From Deltaproteobacteria bacterium (GTDB lineage: Bacteria; Desulfobacterota; Desulfobacteria; Desulfobacterales; UBA2156): 40,161 nucleotides of DNA. The notes beneath the pieces were generated by a model. It was not told the origin of the DNA. It did no database searches and saw only the letters and a list, made by a program, of their open reading frames with translations. Position 1 is the first letter of the stretch. Each line of letters starts with the position of its first letter. Made by a program: the position numbers and the translations under genes. The stretch is taken from the NCBI GenBank assembly GCA_019309485.1, contig JAFDGC010000019.1, positions 1-40,161 on the forward strand, given 5' to 3'. Positions 7,773 to 16,271 of this stretch are shown here, one piece after another.

Positions 7773-8064
7773 ACGCGCCGCTTACTTTTTCCAGTTCCTT
7801 CATTAAAACGCCCAAGTCCGGCCGCTGATTGATATCGTGGACGTCGATGTAACGCAGGATGCCCGCCCCATCGATGACGAACAGGGCCCGTTCGCTCGTT
7901 CCGTCCGAACGCAGGATTCCGTACCGTTGCGCCACGGCGCCGTGGGGCTAGAAATCGGACAGCACGGGGAACCAAAGATCCCCCATCTGCCGGGTCCAGG
8001 CAAAGAGCGGCACCACCCATAGCAACAAACTAACGCTCGCCATCCCGATGAAAAACCGTTTCAT
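7762..8064 (-). pseudogene. Peroxiredoxin (AhpC/TSA) remnant with swapped leader and in-frame stop
   Basis: Reading from ATG 8064 (RBS GGGAGG) gives a hydrophobic leader, MKRFFIGMASVSLLLWVVPL, fused in frame to the middle of a peroxiredoxin (MGDLWFPVLSDF). A TAG stop follows at 7950-7948. Beyond it the same frame continues as a normal peroxiredoxin (PHGAVAQRYGILR, then ALFVIDGAGILRYIDVHDI) to a TGA at 7764-7762. In the family this site reads SDFWPHG, so the TAG is a TGG tryptophan codon changed by one base. The N-terminal half with the peroxidatic cysteine is missing, so read-through would still give no active enzyme. A deletion probably joined a secretory leader to the fragment. Confidence 0.85.
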
Positions 8065-8431
8065 ACCTCCCATCCTTTTATGCATTTTTTACATCGAATG
8101 TTCACGATGGCCCATTATTCATACATATAGAAGTTGCTTTCCTGGTGCAATGAAAACCAGACGTTCAATAAATGAACATAATCCCATCCCCAGCGTGGAC
8201 GCGATGGTAACGGCTTTAATCGCGGCCAAAGTACACCTTTTTCGATTTCAATAAATTTTGCGCCGCCCCCAGAATTTTCTTGACATAAGGAATTTTATAA
8301 ATGATAACTATTACTAAAAAAGGCGTGTCAAGGGGAAAACCGGCGCCGCTTTTTCCGAAAGGGGAGAATCGGGGCCGTCGAATCAAAGGATGACGAAAGC
8401 GATTTCGCAAAACCCGTTTTATGGAGGAATC
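8065..8431 (+). other. Intergenic region upstream of cooS
   Basis: This gap of 367 bases separates the peroxiredoxin remnant from cooS, and no coding frame is convincing. It holds the promoter candidate listed separately, a small dyad GTTCA-5-TGAAC at 8163-8177, and the cooS ribosome-binding site GGAGGA at 8424-8429. I see no CooA-type or sigma-54 -24/-12 site. Confidence 0.5.
8280..8313 (+). promoter_or_regulatory. cooS: Putative cooS promoter with Fur-like AT-rich dyad
   Basis: TTGACA at 8280-8285 is followed after 17 bases by GATAAC at 8303-8308. The segment AATGATAACTATTA (8300-8313) over the -10 resembles half of a Fur-box array. Iron-dependent control would suit a Fe/Ni enzyme, but binding is inferred. 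Confidence 0.4.
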
Positions 8432-10402
8432 ATGGAAAAAGAAAAAAAGGAAAAGAGAGACGGTATCGATCCCAAAGCGGTAACAATTTGTGACGCCACC
8501 GCCCAGATGCTGGAAAAGGCGAAAAGAGACGGTGTGGAAACGGCGTTTCAGCGGGCGGCAAACATGAAGGCGTGTCCCATTGGTGCGGATTCGGCCTGCT
8601 GCAAACACTGCGGCATGGGGCCCTGTCGCCTCAATTCCAAGGATCCCTACGGCAAGGTCGGGGTCTGCGGCGCCACCATTGACACCATCATGGCCCGGAA
8701 CTTTGCCCGGATGGTGGCCACTGGAAGCGCCTGTCACAGTGACCATGGCATGTCCATGCTCGATTTGTTCCGGGAAGTGGTCAAGGGGAACATCAAAGAC
8801 TATCAGATCAAGGACACTTTGAAGCTGGAAGCCGTTGCCGAGTCCATCGGCATCGCCACCGAAGGGAGGACCACCGAAGAGATCGCCCTCGAACTCTGCG
8901 ATGAACTGGAAAAGACCTACACCCAGGTGGAAGGGGAGATCCCCTTTGCCAAGCGGGTGCCGGAAAAGACCTTGGAGACCTGGCGTAAGCATGGGGTGGT
9001 CCCGCGGGGAGCCATGCGGGAGGTCATGGAGATGATGGCCCGGAGCCACATCGGCATGGATCAGGACTACACCAATATCGTCAAGCAATGCAGCCGGACG
9101 GCCCTGGCGGACGGCTGGGGCGGATCCATGGTGGCCACGGAAATCGGGGACATCCTGTTCGGCACTCCTTCCCCCATCAGCATCGAAGTGAACATGGGCG
9201 TTTTGAAGGCGGATCAGGTCAACATCATCATCCACGGGCATGAACCGAACCTCTTTGAATCCATGTGCGAATCCGTGAACGAACCGACCCTTGTGGAAGC
9301 GGCCAAGAAAGCCGGTGCCAAAGGCATCAACCTGGTGGGGATGTGCTGCTCGGGGGCGGAGATGCTGGTGCGCCACGGCATCCCCCATGCCGGGAACTTT
9401 TCTTCCACAGAGGAGATCCTTGTCACCGGCGCCGTGGATGCCATGGCCGTGGATATCCAGTGCATCAAGCAGGGCCTGGTCAGTGTGGCGGCCTGCTACA
9501 ATACGCCGTTGATTACCACCGATGCCCGATGCCACATCGAAGGGGCGATGCACATCGACTTCGATCTTTTCAACCCCAAAAAATGCACGGACGAGATCGT
9601 CATCAAGGCCATCACCCGGTTCCAGAACCGGAATCTTCCCATTGAGATTCCCCAGCAGCGCAACATCGGCGTTCACGGGTTTTCCCACGAATATATCCAG
9701 TACATGCTGGGCGGATCCTTCCGTTCCTCCTATACGCCCTTAAACGAGAACATCATCAACGGCCGGATCCGGGGCGTGGCCGGGGTCGTGGGATGCACCA
9801 ACCCCCGTGTGAAGCAGGACTTCGTTCACGTGGAACTGGTCAAGGAGTTGATTAAAAACGATGTCCTGGTGGTACAGACCGGCTGTTCCCAGATCGCCCT
9901 GGCCAAGGCGGGGCTGACCACCCCCGAATCGGCGGTGCTGGCGGGCCCCGGGCTCCGGGAAGTCTGCGAAACCGTGGGGATGCCACCGGTTCTGGGGATC
10001 GGTTCCTGTGTGGATAACAGCCGGATCCTGATCGCGTGTGCGGAGATGGTCAAGACCGGGGGGCTGGGCAGTAGCATGGCAGATCTTCCGGTGGCCGGGG
10101 CGGCGCCCGAATGGATGAGTGAAAAAGCCATCGCCATTGGGCATTATTTTGTGGCTTCGGGTGTCTTCACGGTCTTTGGGGTGACGTTTCCCATCGTTGA
10201 AAACACCAAATTCCATCAACTCCTCTTTGACGAGCTCGAAAAGCAGGGCTTCGGAAAATGGGGATTCTCCGCCGATCCCTATGAAATGGCCCGGCTGATG
10301 ATCGAGCACATCGATAAAAAGCGAAAGGCGTTGAGCATCGACAAGGCCCGGGAACGGGTCCTCATGGATATGGCGGACCGCCAGAAGCTCGAAGTGGCGT
10401 AA
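8432..10402 (+). CDS. cooS: Anaerobic Ni-Fe carbon monoxide dehydrogenase catalytic subunit
   Basis: CooS catalyses the reversible oxidation of CO to CO2 with ferredoxin as electron acceptor. ATG 8432 gives 656 residues, with GGAGGA just upstream. The N-terminus holds the D- and B-cluster cysteines: C48 and C56 (seven residues apart, the [4Fe-4S]-type D-cluster spacing) and CCKHCGMGPC (C57, C60, C65). The C-cluster ligands are visible in order: HGHEPN (His), GMCCSG, DIQC, GCTNP, TGCSQ and GSCVDNSR. No cooF, cooC or acetyl-CoA synthase gene is adjacent, so it is a stand-alone CODH in this window. It may feed reduced ferredoxin to Rnf or supply CO-derived electrons; its metabolic direction cannot be read from the sequence. 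Confidence 0.96.
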   Translation: MEKEKKEKRDGIDPKAVTICDATAQMLEKAKRDGVETAFQRAANMKACPIGADSACCKHCGMGPCRLNSKDPYGKVGVCGATIDTIMARNFARMVATGSACHSDHGMSMLDLFREVVKGNIKDYQIKDTLKLEAVAESIGIATEGRTTEEIALELCDELEKTYTQVEGEIPFAKRVPEKTLETWRKHGVVPRGAMREVMEMMARSHIGMDQDYTNIVKQCSRTALADGWGGSMVATEIGDILFGTPSPISIEVNMGVLKADQVNIIIHGHEPNLFESMCESVNEPTLVEAAKKAGAKGINLVGMCCSGAEMLVRHGIPHAGNFSSTEEILVTGAVDAMAVDIQCIKQGLVSVAACYNTPLITTDARCHIEGAMHIDFDLFNPKKCTDEIVIKAITRFQNRNLPIEIPQQRNIGVHGFSHEYIQYMLGGSFRSSYTPLNENIINGRIRGVAGVVGCTNPRVKQDFVHVELVKELIKNDVLVVQTGCSQIALAKAGLTTPESAVLAGPGLREVCETVGMPPVLGIGSCVDNSRILIACAEMVKTGGLGSSMADLPVAGAAPEWMSEKAIAIGHYFVASGVFTVFGVTFPIVENTKFHQLLFDELEKQGFGKWGFSADPYEMARLMIEHIDKKRKALSIDKARERVLMDMADRQKLEVA

Positions 10403-10408
10403 TCTTCG

Positions 10409-10453
10409 AAAGCCCCCTGTGCAAACAAAGTGCCTCCCTGCCGGGGGGCCTTT
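10409..10453 (+). terminator. Possible terminator after cooS
   Basis: A C-rich arm (AAAGCCCCC) and a G-rich arm (GGGGGGCCTTT) can pair with one bulge, ending in a short T run. It lies between convergent cooS and the regulator gene and could serve both. The loop is long, so confidence is low. Confidence 0.35.
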
Positions 10454-10461
10454 GCGTTCGG

Positions 10462-11811
10462 TTAAAGACCAATCTCCGGGTGACGCACCAAAAAGCGGTA
10501 AAGGGTGGCGCGCCCCACGCCTAAAGCCGCCGCCGCCCTGGATTTATTTCCCCCGGTCTCCCTGAGGGCCTGGCGAACGCGGGGGGAGTCGAGTTTTCCG
10601 GTAGGGCCCGGGTGCGGGGTTTTGGCCCTTTCCGCTTTGAGTTCCAAGGGGAGGTCTTCCGCGCGGATTTCCATTCCGTTGGATTTGACGATGGCGAACT
10701 GAACGGCGCTTTGGAGTTCCCGAACATTCCCGGGCCAGTGATAATCCATCATGCAGACCAGGGCTTCCCGGGAGATCCGGAGCCGGTTCCCCCCATGAAC
10801 CCGGGGGGGTTCTTTAAGAAAATGTTCGATCAAAAGGGGGATGTCGGTCTTACGCTCCCGCAATGGAGGGATCCGGATGGGGATCACGTTGAGCCGGTAA
10901 TACAGGTCTTCCCGGAAGGTCTTTTTGGAAACGGCCTGTTTCAGATCCACGTTGGTGGCGCTGATTACCCGCACGTCCAAGGAAACGGTTTTTTCCGCGC
11001 CCACTTTCTCGATGGTCCTTTCCTGTAAAAAACGCAACAGCTTCACCTGCATGGTTTTGGAGAGTTCGGAGACCTCGTCCAAAAAGAGGGTGCCGCCGTC
11101 GGCCAGTTCGAAACGGCCCTTCTTGTCCCGCACGGCCCCTGAAAAGGCCCCTCGCATGTGTCCGAAAAGTTCGCTTTCAATCAGCCCTTCGGGAATCGCC
11201 CCGCAATTGATGGGGACGAAAGGCTTGTGTCCCCGGCGGCTTTCCCGGTGGATGGCGGCAGCGACCAACTCCTTTCCCGTACCGGTTTCCCCGAAAATAT
11301 TCACCGGATAATCGTATCCCGAAACATTTTGGATTTGCTGGAACACCTGCAGCATTTTGGGATGATTCCCGATAATGCCGGAAAATCCGGTGAGCATTCC
11401 GGTTTTCATCTTGAGGTCCACCAGGTCCGTCATGTCCTGGAAAGAGGCCAAGACACCGAAAAAGCCGCCCTTCCCGTCGTCCATGCCCGAAACGCTCATG
11501 TCGATCACCCGGGCTTCTCCGGCCTTGGTGGTGATGTGCAGGGTGTATTCGTCGTGTTCTTTCGGGGCGGGGTTTTCGTATAAAAAAGCGCAGCGATCCC
11601 CGCAAAAGGGCTCTCCGAAGGCCTCGTGGCAATCCTTTCCCAGGACCTCTTCCCGGGTGAAACCGGTCACCCGTTCGGCTTCTTTATTGAAAAACAGGAT
11701 GCGGCGTTGCAAGTCGTGGGCGATGATTCCTTCCTTAAGGTTGTCGAGGACCCGTTCCAGGGTTTTTCGGCTCGACAGCAATCGGTCGATACATAACTCC
11801 GGAGCATTCAT
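10462..11811 (-). CDS. PAS-domain sigma-54-dependent transcriptional activator
   Basis: This 449-residue NtrC-type activator has no receiver domain. An N-terminal PAS domain (about residues 16-130) contains a cysteine group, C61-x8-C70-x3-C74, that could bind a metal or sense redox. The AAA+ domain (about 145-375) has Walker A GETGTGK (174-180) and Walker B LFLDEV (242-247). The sigma-54-contact loop reads GAFSGA (221-226) instead of GAFTGA. The Fis-type helix-turn-helix is at the C-terminus (NKSRAAAALGVGRATLYRFL). It is convergent with cooS and could control it, but no -24/-12 promoter was seen upstream of cooS, so the target is unknown. Confidence 0.93.
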   Translation of the reverse strand: MNAPELCIDRLLSSRKTLERVLDNLKEGIIAHDLQRRILFFNKEAERVTGFTREEVLGKDCHEAFGEPFCGDRCAFLYENPAPKEHDEYTLHITTKAGEARVIDMSVSGMDDGKGGFFGVLASFQDMTDLVDLKMKTGMLTGFSGIIGNHPKMLQVFQQIQNVSGYDYPVNIFGETGTGKELVAAAIHRESRRGHKPFVPINCGAIPEGLIESELFGHMRGAFSGAVRDKKGRFELADGGTLFLDEVSELSKTMQVKLLRFLQERTIEKVGAEKTVSLDVRVISATNVDLKQAVSKKTFREDLYYRLNVIPIRIPPLRERKTDIPLLIEHFLKEPPRVHGGNRLRISREALVCMMDYHWPGNVRELQSAVQFAIVKSNGMEIRAEDLPLELKAERAKTPHPGPTGKLDSPRVRQALRETGGNKSRAAAALGVGRATLYRFLVRHPEIGL

Positions 11812-12223
11812 GAATGCATGTTTTCCATCTGTAATAAAGCCATTGAGGGGGTTCGTCCGGCAGCGAGGGGAACCGTCTTGTCACCGGCAAACCGGAGCAT
11901 CCTGCGTATGTTTGTAACTTAATAAGTACTCCAGCAGATTACCAAAGTCAAATCAAATGCCGCCGGAAGGCGCTCCGGGACTGGGGTATAAAAGGGAAAA
12001 AAACGCTGTCAGCAAAAGGTGTTGGCACCTCGGCGGCCCAAAAGCCCTAAATTCGACACGGCGGCTTTGGCAAAAAGATTCATGACGTTTTCCTTTCCGG
12101 ATCCAAAAGGCGTCCATGCATGCTCCCGGCGATGCACGAGAGCGAAAAATCACTTGAATATTAGCATTTTTTTTCTTAAATAAAAAAGTTTATGAGCCAA
12201 ATAAAAAATTGAAGAGGCAAAGC
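11812..12223. other. Divergent intergenic region between the sigma-54 activator and serA
   Basis: This gap of 412 bases contains no credible gene; the short minus-strand frame at 11953-12153 has no domain, ribosome site or sensible composition. The serA promoter is at its right end. A small CCGG-CAAA-CCGG dyad lies near 11883-11894. No riboswitch-like fold was recognised. Confidence 0.5.
12154..12182 (+). promoter_or_regulatory. serA: Putative serA promoter
   Basis: TTGAAT (12154-12159) and TAAATA (12177-12182) are 17 bases apart, in an AT-rich stretch 42 bases upstream of the serA ATG. Confidence 0.5.
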
Positions 12224-13804
12224 ATGAAAGTATTGGTGAGCGACAACCTGGGAGAGGCCGGAATCGAGATGTTCAAGGGGGAAGAGGGGATCGAAGTCGA
12301 TGTCAAAACCGGACTTTCGCCGGATGCGCTGAAGGAAATCATCGGACAATACGACGCGCTGGTGATTCGCAGCGCCACGAAGGTGACGGAAGACCTCCTG
12401 GAGGCGGCGCTTCGGTTGAAAGTTGTCGGCCGGGCCGGAATCGGGCTGGATAACGTGGACATCCCCGCCGCCACCAAGCGGGGCATCGTGGTGATGAACA
12501 CCCCCACCGGGAATGTGGTGACCACCGCCGAACACGCCATCGCCATGATGCTGGCCCTTTCGCGCAATATCCCCCAGGGAACCGCCTCGTTGAGAGCGGG
12601 CCGGTGGGAAAAAAAGAAATTGCAGGGAAAAGAGATTTTCAACAAGACCCTGGGATTGATCGGATACGGAAAGATCGGTTCCATCGTGGCGGACCGGGCC
12701 CGGGGACTCAAGATGCGGGTGGTGGTCCACGACCCTTTTGTCACGCCGGAGCGCATCGCATCAGACGGCTATGAAGCTGTTTCCCTGGCGGATCTGTATC
12801 GACAGGCCGATTACATTACCGTCCATGTTCCCAAAATGAAGGCCACCATGGGACTGCTCAACAAGGACGCCTTTGCCAAAATGAAAAACGGGGTCATGAT
12901 CATCAACTGCGCCCGGGGAGGGATCGTGGATGAAAAGGATCTATATGATGCCATTCAAAGCGGAAAAGTCGCCGGTGCGGCCCTGGATGTTTTTGAAACC
13001 GAACCGCCGGGGAATTCCCCCCTTTTGACCCTGGATCGGGTGATCGGAACCCCCCACCTGGGCGCATCCACCCAGGAAGCCCAGACCAATGTGGCCGTGG
13101 ACGTGGCCCGGCAGATCATCGATTATCTCAAACACAACACCATCGTCAATGCGGTGAACGTCCCCTCCGTGTCCGGGGAACTTTTGGGCAGACTGGGGCC
13201 TTTCCTCCAACTGGGAGAACGGATCGGCATGCTGCAGGCCCAGCTCACCTGCGGTCCCATTCAGGAACTGGCCGTCACATACAACGGCGACTTCCTGGAT
13301 TTGGACTTAAGCCCCGTCACCACGGCTGTCCTCAAAGGCCTTCTCACGCCCATGGTGAAAGAGGAGGTGAATTTCGTCAATGCGCCGGTGATCGCCAAGG
13401 AAAGGGGCATGAATGTCACGGAGACCACCGCCGCGGATGCCGAAGATTATATCCATCTCATCACGGTAAAGACGGTTTCCACCGAAATGACCAACACCGT
13501 TTCCGGAACCCTCTTTGGGAAAAAGGACGTCCGGATCGTCATGATCAACGATTTCCGCCTCGAATTGATCCCGGAAGGACATATGTTGCTGATTTACAAC
13601 CAGGATAAACCCGGCGCCATCGGGAGTATCGGAGCCGTCCTGGGGAAGCATCAGATCAACATCAGCCGGATGCAGGTGGGTCAGGACAGGGCCGGCCACA
13701 AGAATGTGATTTTTATGAAGACGGACACTTCGATTCCGGAGCCGGCCCTGGAAGAACTGCGGGCCCTGCCCCTGGTCAATGTGGTCCACCCGCTTTCCTT
13801 TTGA
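12224..13804 (+). CDS. serA: D-3-phosphoglycerate dehydrogenase
   Basis: SerA oxidises 3-phosphoglycerate to 3-phosphohydroxypyruvate with NAD, the first step of serine synthesis. It is the long form: 526 residues with the substrate and NAD domains, then the intervening ASB domain and a C-terminal ACT domain for serine feedback. The NAD site is GLIGYGKIGSIVADRARG. The catalytic Arg and Glu are in NCARGGIVDE and FETEPP, and the catalytic His is in GTPHLGASTQEAQ. The ACT domain is recognised from LLIYNQDKPGAIGSIGAVLG. The start follows GAAGAGG at a normal distance. It has its own promoter and is followed by the DUF1844 gene after 70 bases. Confidence 0.96.
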   Translation: MKVLVSDNLGEAGIEMFKGEEGIEVDVKTGLSPDALKEIIGQYDALVIRSATKVTEDLLEAALRLKVVGRAGIGLDNVDIPAATKRGIVVMNTPTGNVVTTAEHAIAMMLALSRNIPQGTASLRAGRWEKKKLQGKEIFNKTLGLIGYGKIGSIVADRARGLKMRVVVHDPFVTPERIASDGYEAVSLADLYRQADYITVHVPKMKATMGLLNKDAFAKMKNGVMIINCARGGIVDEKDLYDAIQSGKVAGAALDVFETEPPGNSPLLTLDRVIGTPHLGASTQEAQTNVAVDVARQIIDYLKHNTIVNAVNVPSVSGELLGRLGPFLQLGERIGMLQAQLTCGPIQELAVTYNGDFLDLDLSPVTTAVLKGLLTPMVKEEVNFVNAPVIAKERGMNVTETTAADAEDYIHLITVKTVSTEMTNTVSGTLFGKKDVRIVMINDFRLELIPEGHMLLIYNQDKPGAIGSIGAVLGKHQINISRMQVGQDRAGHKNVIFMKTDTSIPEPALEELRALPLVNVVHPLSF

Positions 13805-13874
13805 AGAAAACGAACGCTAAGACGTTCCAACCGCAACCCCACGGATCCGCCCTTTGGGGCACAGGAGAACGGAG

Positions 13875-14276
13875 ATGGCCGAAGAAAAAAAAGACTTTGT
13901 CATCAAAGACCGGCGATTTTCCAGCCGGGAAGAAGGAAAAGAAGAGGAAAAGGAGGTTTCCCAAAAGGACGCGCCTGAATCTGGCTTCGAAAAAATCGAT
14001 TCCACAGGGCCTGGGACCGAGGATACCCAGCTTCCGGAGATCAATTTTGCCACTTTCGTCCTCTCGCTCCATTCCTCGGCGCTGGTGCATTTGGGGATCA
14101 TTGAAAACCCGGCCACCGGTGAGAAGAACAAGAGCCTGGGCCTGGCGAAACAGACCATCGACATCTTGGGGGTCATCGAAAAGAAAACTCAGGGGAACCT
14201 GGAAAAGGACGAAGAGAATCTATTGAAAAACATTCTCCACGATTTAAGACTCATGTACGTTAAGGAAAAAGGATAG
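13875..14276 (+). CDS. DUF1844 family protein
   Basis: This 133-residue protein has a disordered, charged N-terminus (about residues 1-55, Lys/Glu-rich) and a conserved helical C-terminal part. That part begins INFATFVLSLHSSALVHLG and continues LAKQTIDILGVIEKKTQGNL, the signature of the DUF1844 family found in many Desulfobacterota. The biochemical role of the family is unknown. GGAG lies immediately before ATG 13875. It sits four bases before ispE, so the two are co-transcribed and probably co-translated. There is no signal peptide. Confidence 0.88.
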   Translation: MAEEKKDFVIKDRRFSSREEGKEEEKEVSQKDAPESGFEKIDSTGPGTEDTQLPEINFATFVLSLHSSALVHLGIIENPATGEKNKSLGLAKQTIDILGVIEKKTQGNLEKDEENLLKNILHDLRLMYVKEKG

Positions 14277-14280
14277 TCCC

Positions 14281-15135
14281 CTGGAGGTTCAATCCCCGGC
14301 CAAGATCAACCTGTATCTGGAGGTCACCGGGAAACGAGCCGACGGCTATCATACGCTTCGTACGCTCATGTGCCCCGTAAGCCTCCATGATACGCTGACG
14401 ATCGCCTTCGGCCGGCGGGAATTCTCCGTTTCCTGTGACGCGCCGGGGGTCCCCAGGGATGAATCCAACCTCGCTTATCGCGCGGCGGTGGCGTTCTGGG
14501 ATCGGGCCCCTGGAAACATCCGGCGCAAAATGGGACGGGTGGGCATCTTCATCGAGAAGCGCATCCCGGTGGCGGCCGGCCTCGGCGGCGGAAGCAGCAA
14601 CGCCGCGGCGGTGCTGTCGAGACTCAACCGGCTTTTTAAAAATCCGATTCCATCCGAGGACCTTTTTGCCCTCGGACGTTCCTTGGGCGCGGATGTTCCG
14701 TTTTTCATTTTCGGAAAACCGGCCGTGGCTACCGGCATCGGCGAGAAACTTCGCGCCTACGAGGGGATGAGGCCGTTTCCCCTTCTTTTAATATTCCCGG
14801 GTTTCGGCGTTTCCACCGCCGAAATCTTTCGAGAATTCGATTTGGCATTGACAAAAGCGGAAAGAAAAATTAAACAAATACCTTTTATAAAAGGCCCATT
14901 TGATCCCCGCGATCACCTTTACAACGATTTGGAGTCCGTGACGGTGCGGCGCCATGGGCAGGTGCGTCACATGAAAGAAGCATTGATGACACACGGAGCC
15001 CTCGGCGCGCTGATGACGGGGAGCGGCCCCACCGTTTTCGGATTGTTTGAAAACCGGGAAAAGGCCGTCCAAGCGGAAAACGCCCTGATAGAAAGACCCC
15101 AATGGCGTGTTTTTCCCGCCGAGTTGATCGTATGA
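14281..15135 (+). CDS. ispE: 4-diphosphocytidyl-2-C-methyl-D-erythritol kinase, apparent CTG start
   Basis: IspE phosphorylates CDP-methylerythritol in the MEP pathway to isoprenoids. The GHMP-kinase motif PVAAGLGGGSSNAAAVL is intact, and the N-terminal signature SPAKINLYLEVTGKRADGYH is essential in the family. That signature lies upstream of the first in-frame ATG (14368). The frame is closed by TAA at 14245-14247, and no ATG, GTG or TTG occurs between that stop and the signature. CTG at 14281, behind AAGGAAAAAGGA at 14262-14273, is therefore the best start and gives 284 residues, the family norm. The alternative is a sequencing error at the start. It is four bases after the DUF1844 gene. 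Confidence 0.93.
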   Translation: MEVQSPAKINLYLEVTGKRADGYHTLRTLMCPVSLHDTLTIAFGRREFSVSCDAPGVPRDESNLAYRAAVAFWDRAPGNIRRKMGRVGIFIEKRIPVAAGLGGGSSNAAAVLSRLNRLFKNPIPSEDLFALGRSLGADVPFFIFGKPAVATGIGEKLRAYEGMRPFPLLLIFPGFGVSTAEIFREFDLALTKAERKIKQIPFIKGPFDPRDHLYNDLESVTVRRHGQVRHMKEALMTHGALGALMTGSGPTVFGLFENREKAVQAENALIERPQWRVFPAELIV

Positions 15136-15182
15136 CAGGGGCGGGGACACAAAGGACATCGGGCCGACAGGTGGATCCGGCT

Positions 15183-15257
15183 TGGGGCGTCGTCAAGTGG
15201 TAAGACACAGGATTTTGGTTCCTGGATTCGGAGGTTCGAATCCTCCCGCCCCAGCCA
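15183..15257 (+). tRNA. tRNA-Gln (anticodon TTG)
   Basis: The 7-bp acceptor stem TGGGGCG (15183-15189) pairs with CGCCCCA (15247-15253), followed by G and an encoded CCA. The anticodon stem CAGGA/TCCTG encloses the loop TTTTGGT with anticodon TTG, which reads CAA. The T arm GGAGGTTCGAATCCTCC is canonical. It lies between ispE and prs. Confidence 0.97.
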
Positions 15258-15307
15258 CGTTTTTCAAGGCATGTGTGTGTTGCACCAGGAGGGAGAAGGC
15301 AGCCTGA

Positions 15308-16246
15308 ATGTCTGATTTTGCAATCTTTTCGGGGAACTCGAACCCTGAACTGGCCAAAAAAATTTGTGCATACCTCAAGGTTCCCCTCGGCGGGGCCAAG
15401 GTCAAACGCTTCAGCGACGGGGAAGTGCAAATCGAGATTCAGGAAAACGTGCGGCTCAAGGATGTTTTTATCGTGCAATCCACTTGCCCCCCGGTCAACG
15501 ACAATCTTGTGGAACTCCTCCTCATGCTCGACGCGTTTAAGCGGTCTTCGGTGAGGCGGATCACGGCGGTTGTCCCCTATTATGGATATGCCCGGCAGGA
15601 CAAGAAGGTGGCGCCGCGGGTGCCCATCAGCGCCAAGCTGGTGGCCGATCTCTTGACGGTGGCCGGGGCCAACCGGCTGATCACCATGGATCTTCACGCC
15701 GGCCAGCTTCAGGGTTTTTTTAACATTCCGGTGGACAACCTTTTCGCCGCGGCCGTGACCATCAATTATTTAAAAAACCACTTCAACCAGGATACCGTGA
15801 TCGTTTCCCCGGATGCCGGAGGGGCCGAGCGGGCCAGGGCCATCGCCAAGCGGCTCAACGCCGACCTGGCCATTGTGGACAAACGGAGGGACGCCCCCAA
15901 TATGGCCAAAGCCATGGCGGTCATCGGAAACGTAAAAAGTAAAATCGCCGTTATCCTGGATGACATGGTGGATACCGCCGGCACCCTTACCGAAGCCGCC
16001 GCCGCCCTGATGGACCATGGCGCCCGAGGTGTCCATGCCTGCTGTACCCACGCCGTGTTGTCGGGTCCTGCGGTGGACCGGATTCAATCGTCACACATCG
16101 AAACCCTTATCGTGACGGATACGGTGCCGTTGAACGAAAACGTCCGGTTGTGCGAGAAAATCAAGACCCTTTCCATCGCGGAGCTGGTGGGGGAAGCCAT
16201 CATCCGGAGTCACACGGGAGAATCCGTCACATCATTATTCGTTTAA
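15308..16246 (+). CDS. prs: Ribose-phosphate pyrophosphokinase (PRPP synthetase)
   Basis: Prs makes PRPP from ribose 5-phosphate and ATP for nucleotide, histidine and tryptophan synthesis. The 312-residue length is typical. Visible motifs are VPYYGYARQDKK (ATP-binding loop), DLHAGQLQGFF (catalytic region) and the PRPP loop VILDDMVDTAGT. The ATG at 15308 follows AGGAGGGAGAAGG. It is directly downstream of tRNA-Gln and upstream of rplY and pth, an arrangement I associate with Desulfobacterota and other Gram-negatives. Confidence 0.97.
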   Translation: MSDFAIFSGNSNPELAKKICAYLKVPLGGAKVKRFSDGEVQIEIQENVRLKDVFIVQSTCPPVNDNLVELLLMLDAFKRSSVRRITAVVPYYGYARQDKKVAPRVPISAKLVADLLTVAGANRLITMDLHAGQLQGFFNIPVDNLFAAAVTINYLKNHFNQDTVIVSPDAGGAERARAIAKRLNADLAIVDKRRDAPNMAKAMAVIGNVKSKIAVILDDMVDTAGTLTEAAAALMDHGARGVHACCTHAVLSGPAVDRIQSSHIETLIVTDTVPLNENVRLCEKIKTLSIAELVGEAIIRSHTGESVTSLFV

Positions 16247-16271
16247 TCGACAGATCAAGGAGGAATGAATT

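Noticed and set aside
7948-7950. TAG in the peroxiredoxin remnant read as pyrrolysine
   Set aside because: Some Desulfobacterota use pyrrolysine, but the family has Trp at this site (SDFWPHG) and the catalytic N-terminal half is missing, so a nonsense mutation in a dead gene is simpler.
8216-9688. 490-codon open frame on the minus strand
   Set aside because: It is antisense to cooS, whose motifs are complete; no domain or ribosome site supports it.
12022-12042. TTGGCACCT as a sigma-54 promoter
   Set aside because: The -24-like GG is present but no TTGC-type -12 element follows at the right distance.
11953-12153. 66-codon minus-strand frame upstream of serA
   Set aside because: It has no ribosome site, domain or conserved feature.
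14368-14370. ATG as the ispE start
   Set aside because: It would remove the substrate-binding SPAKINL segment that the family needs.
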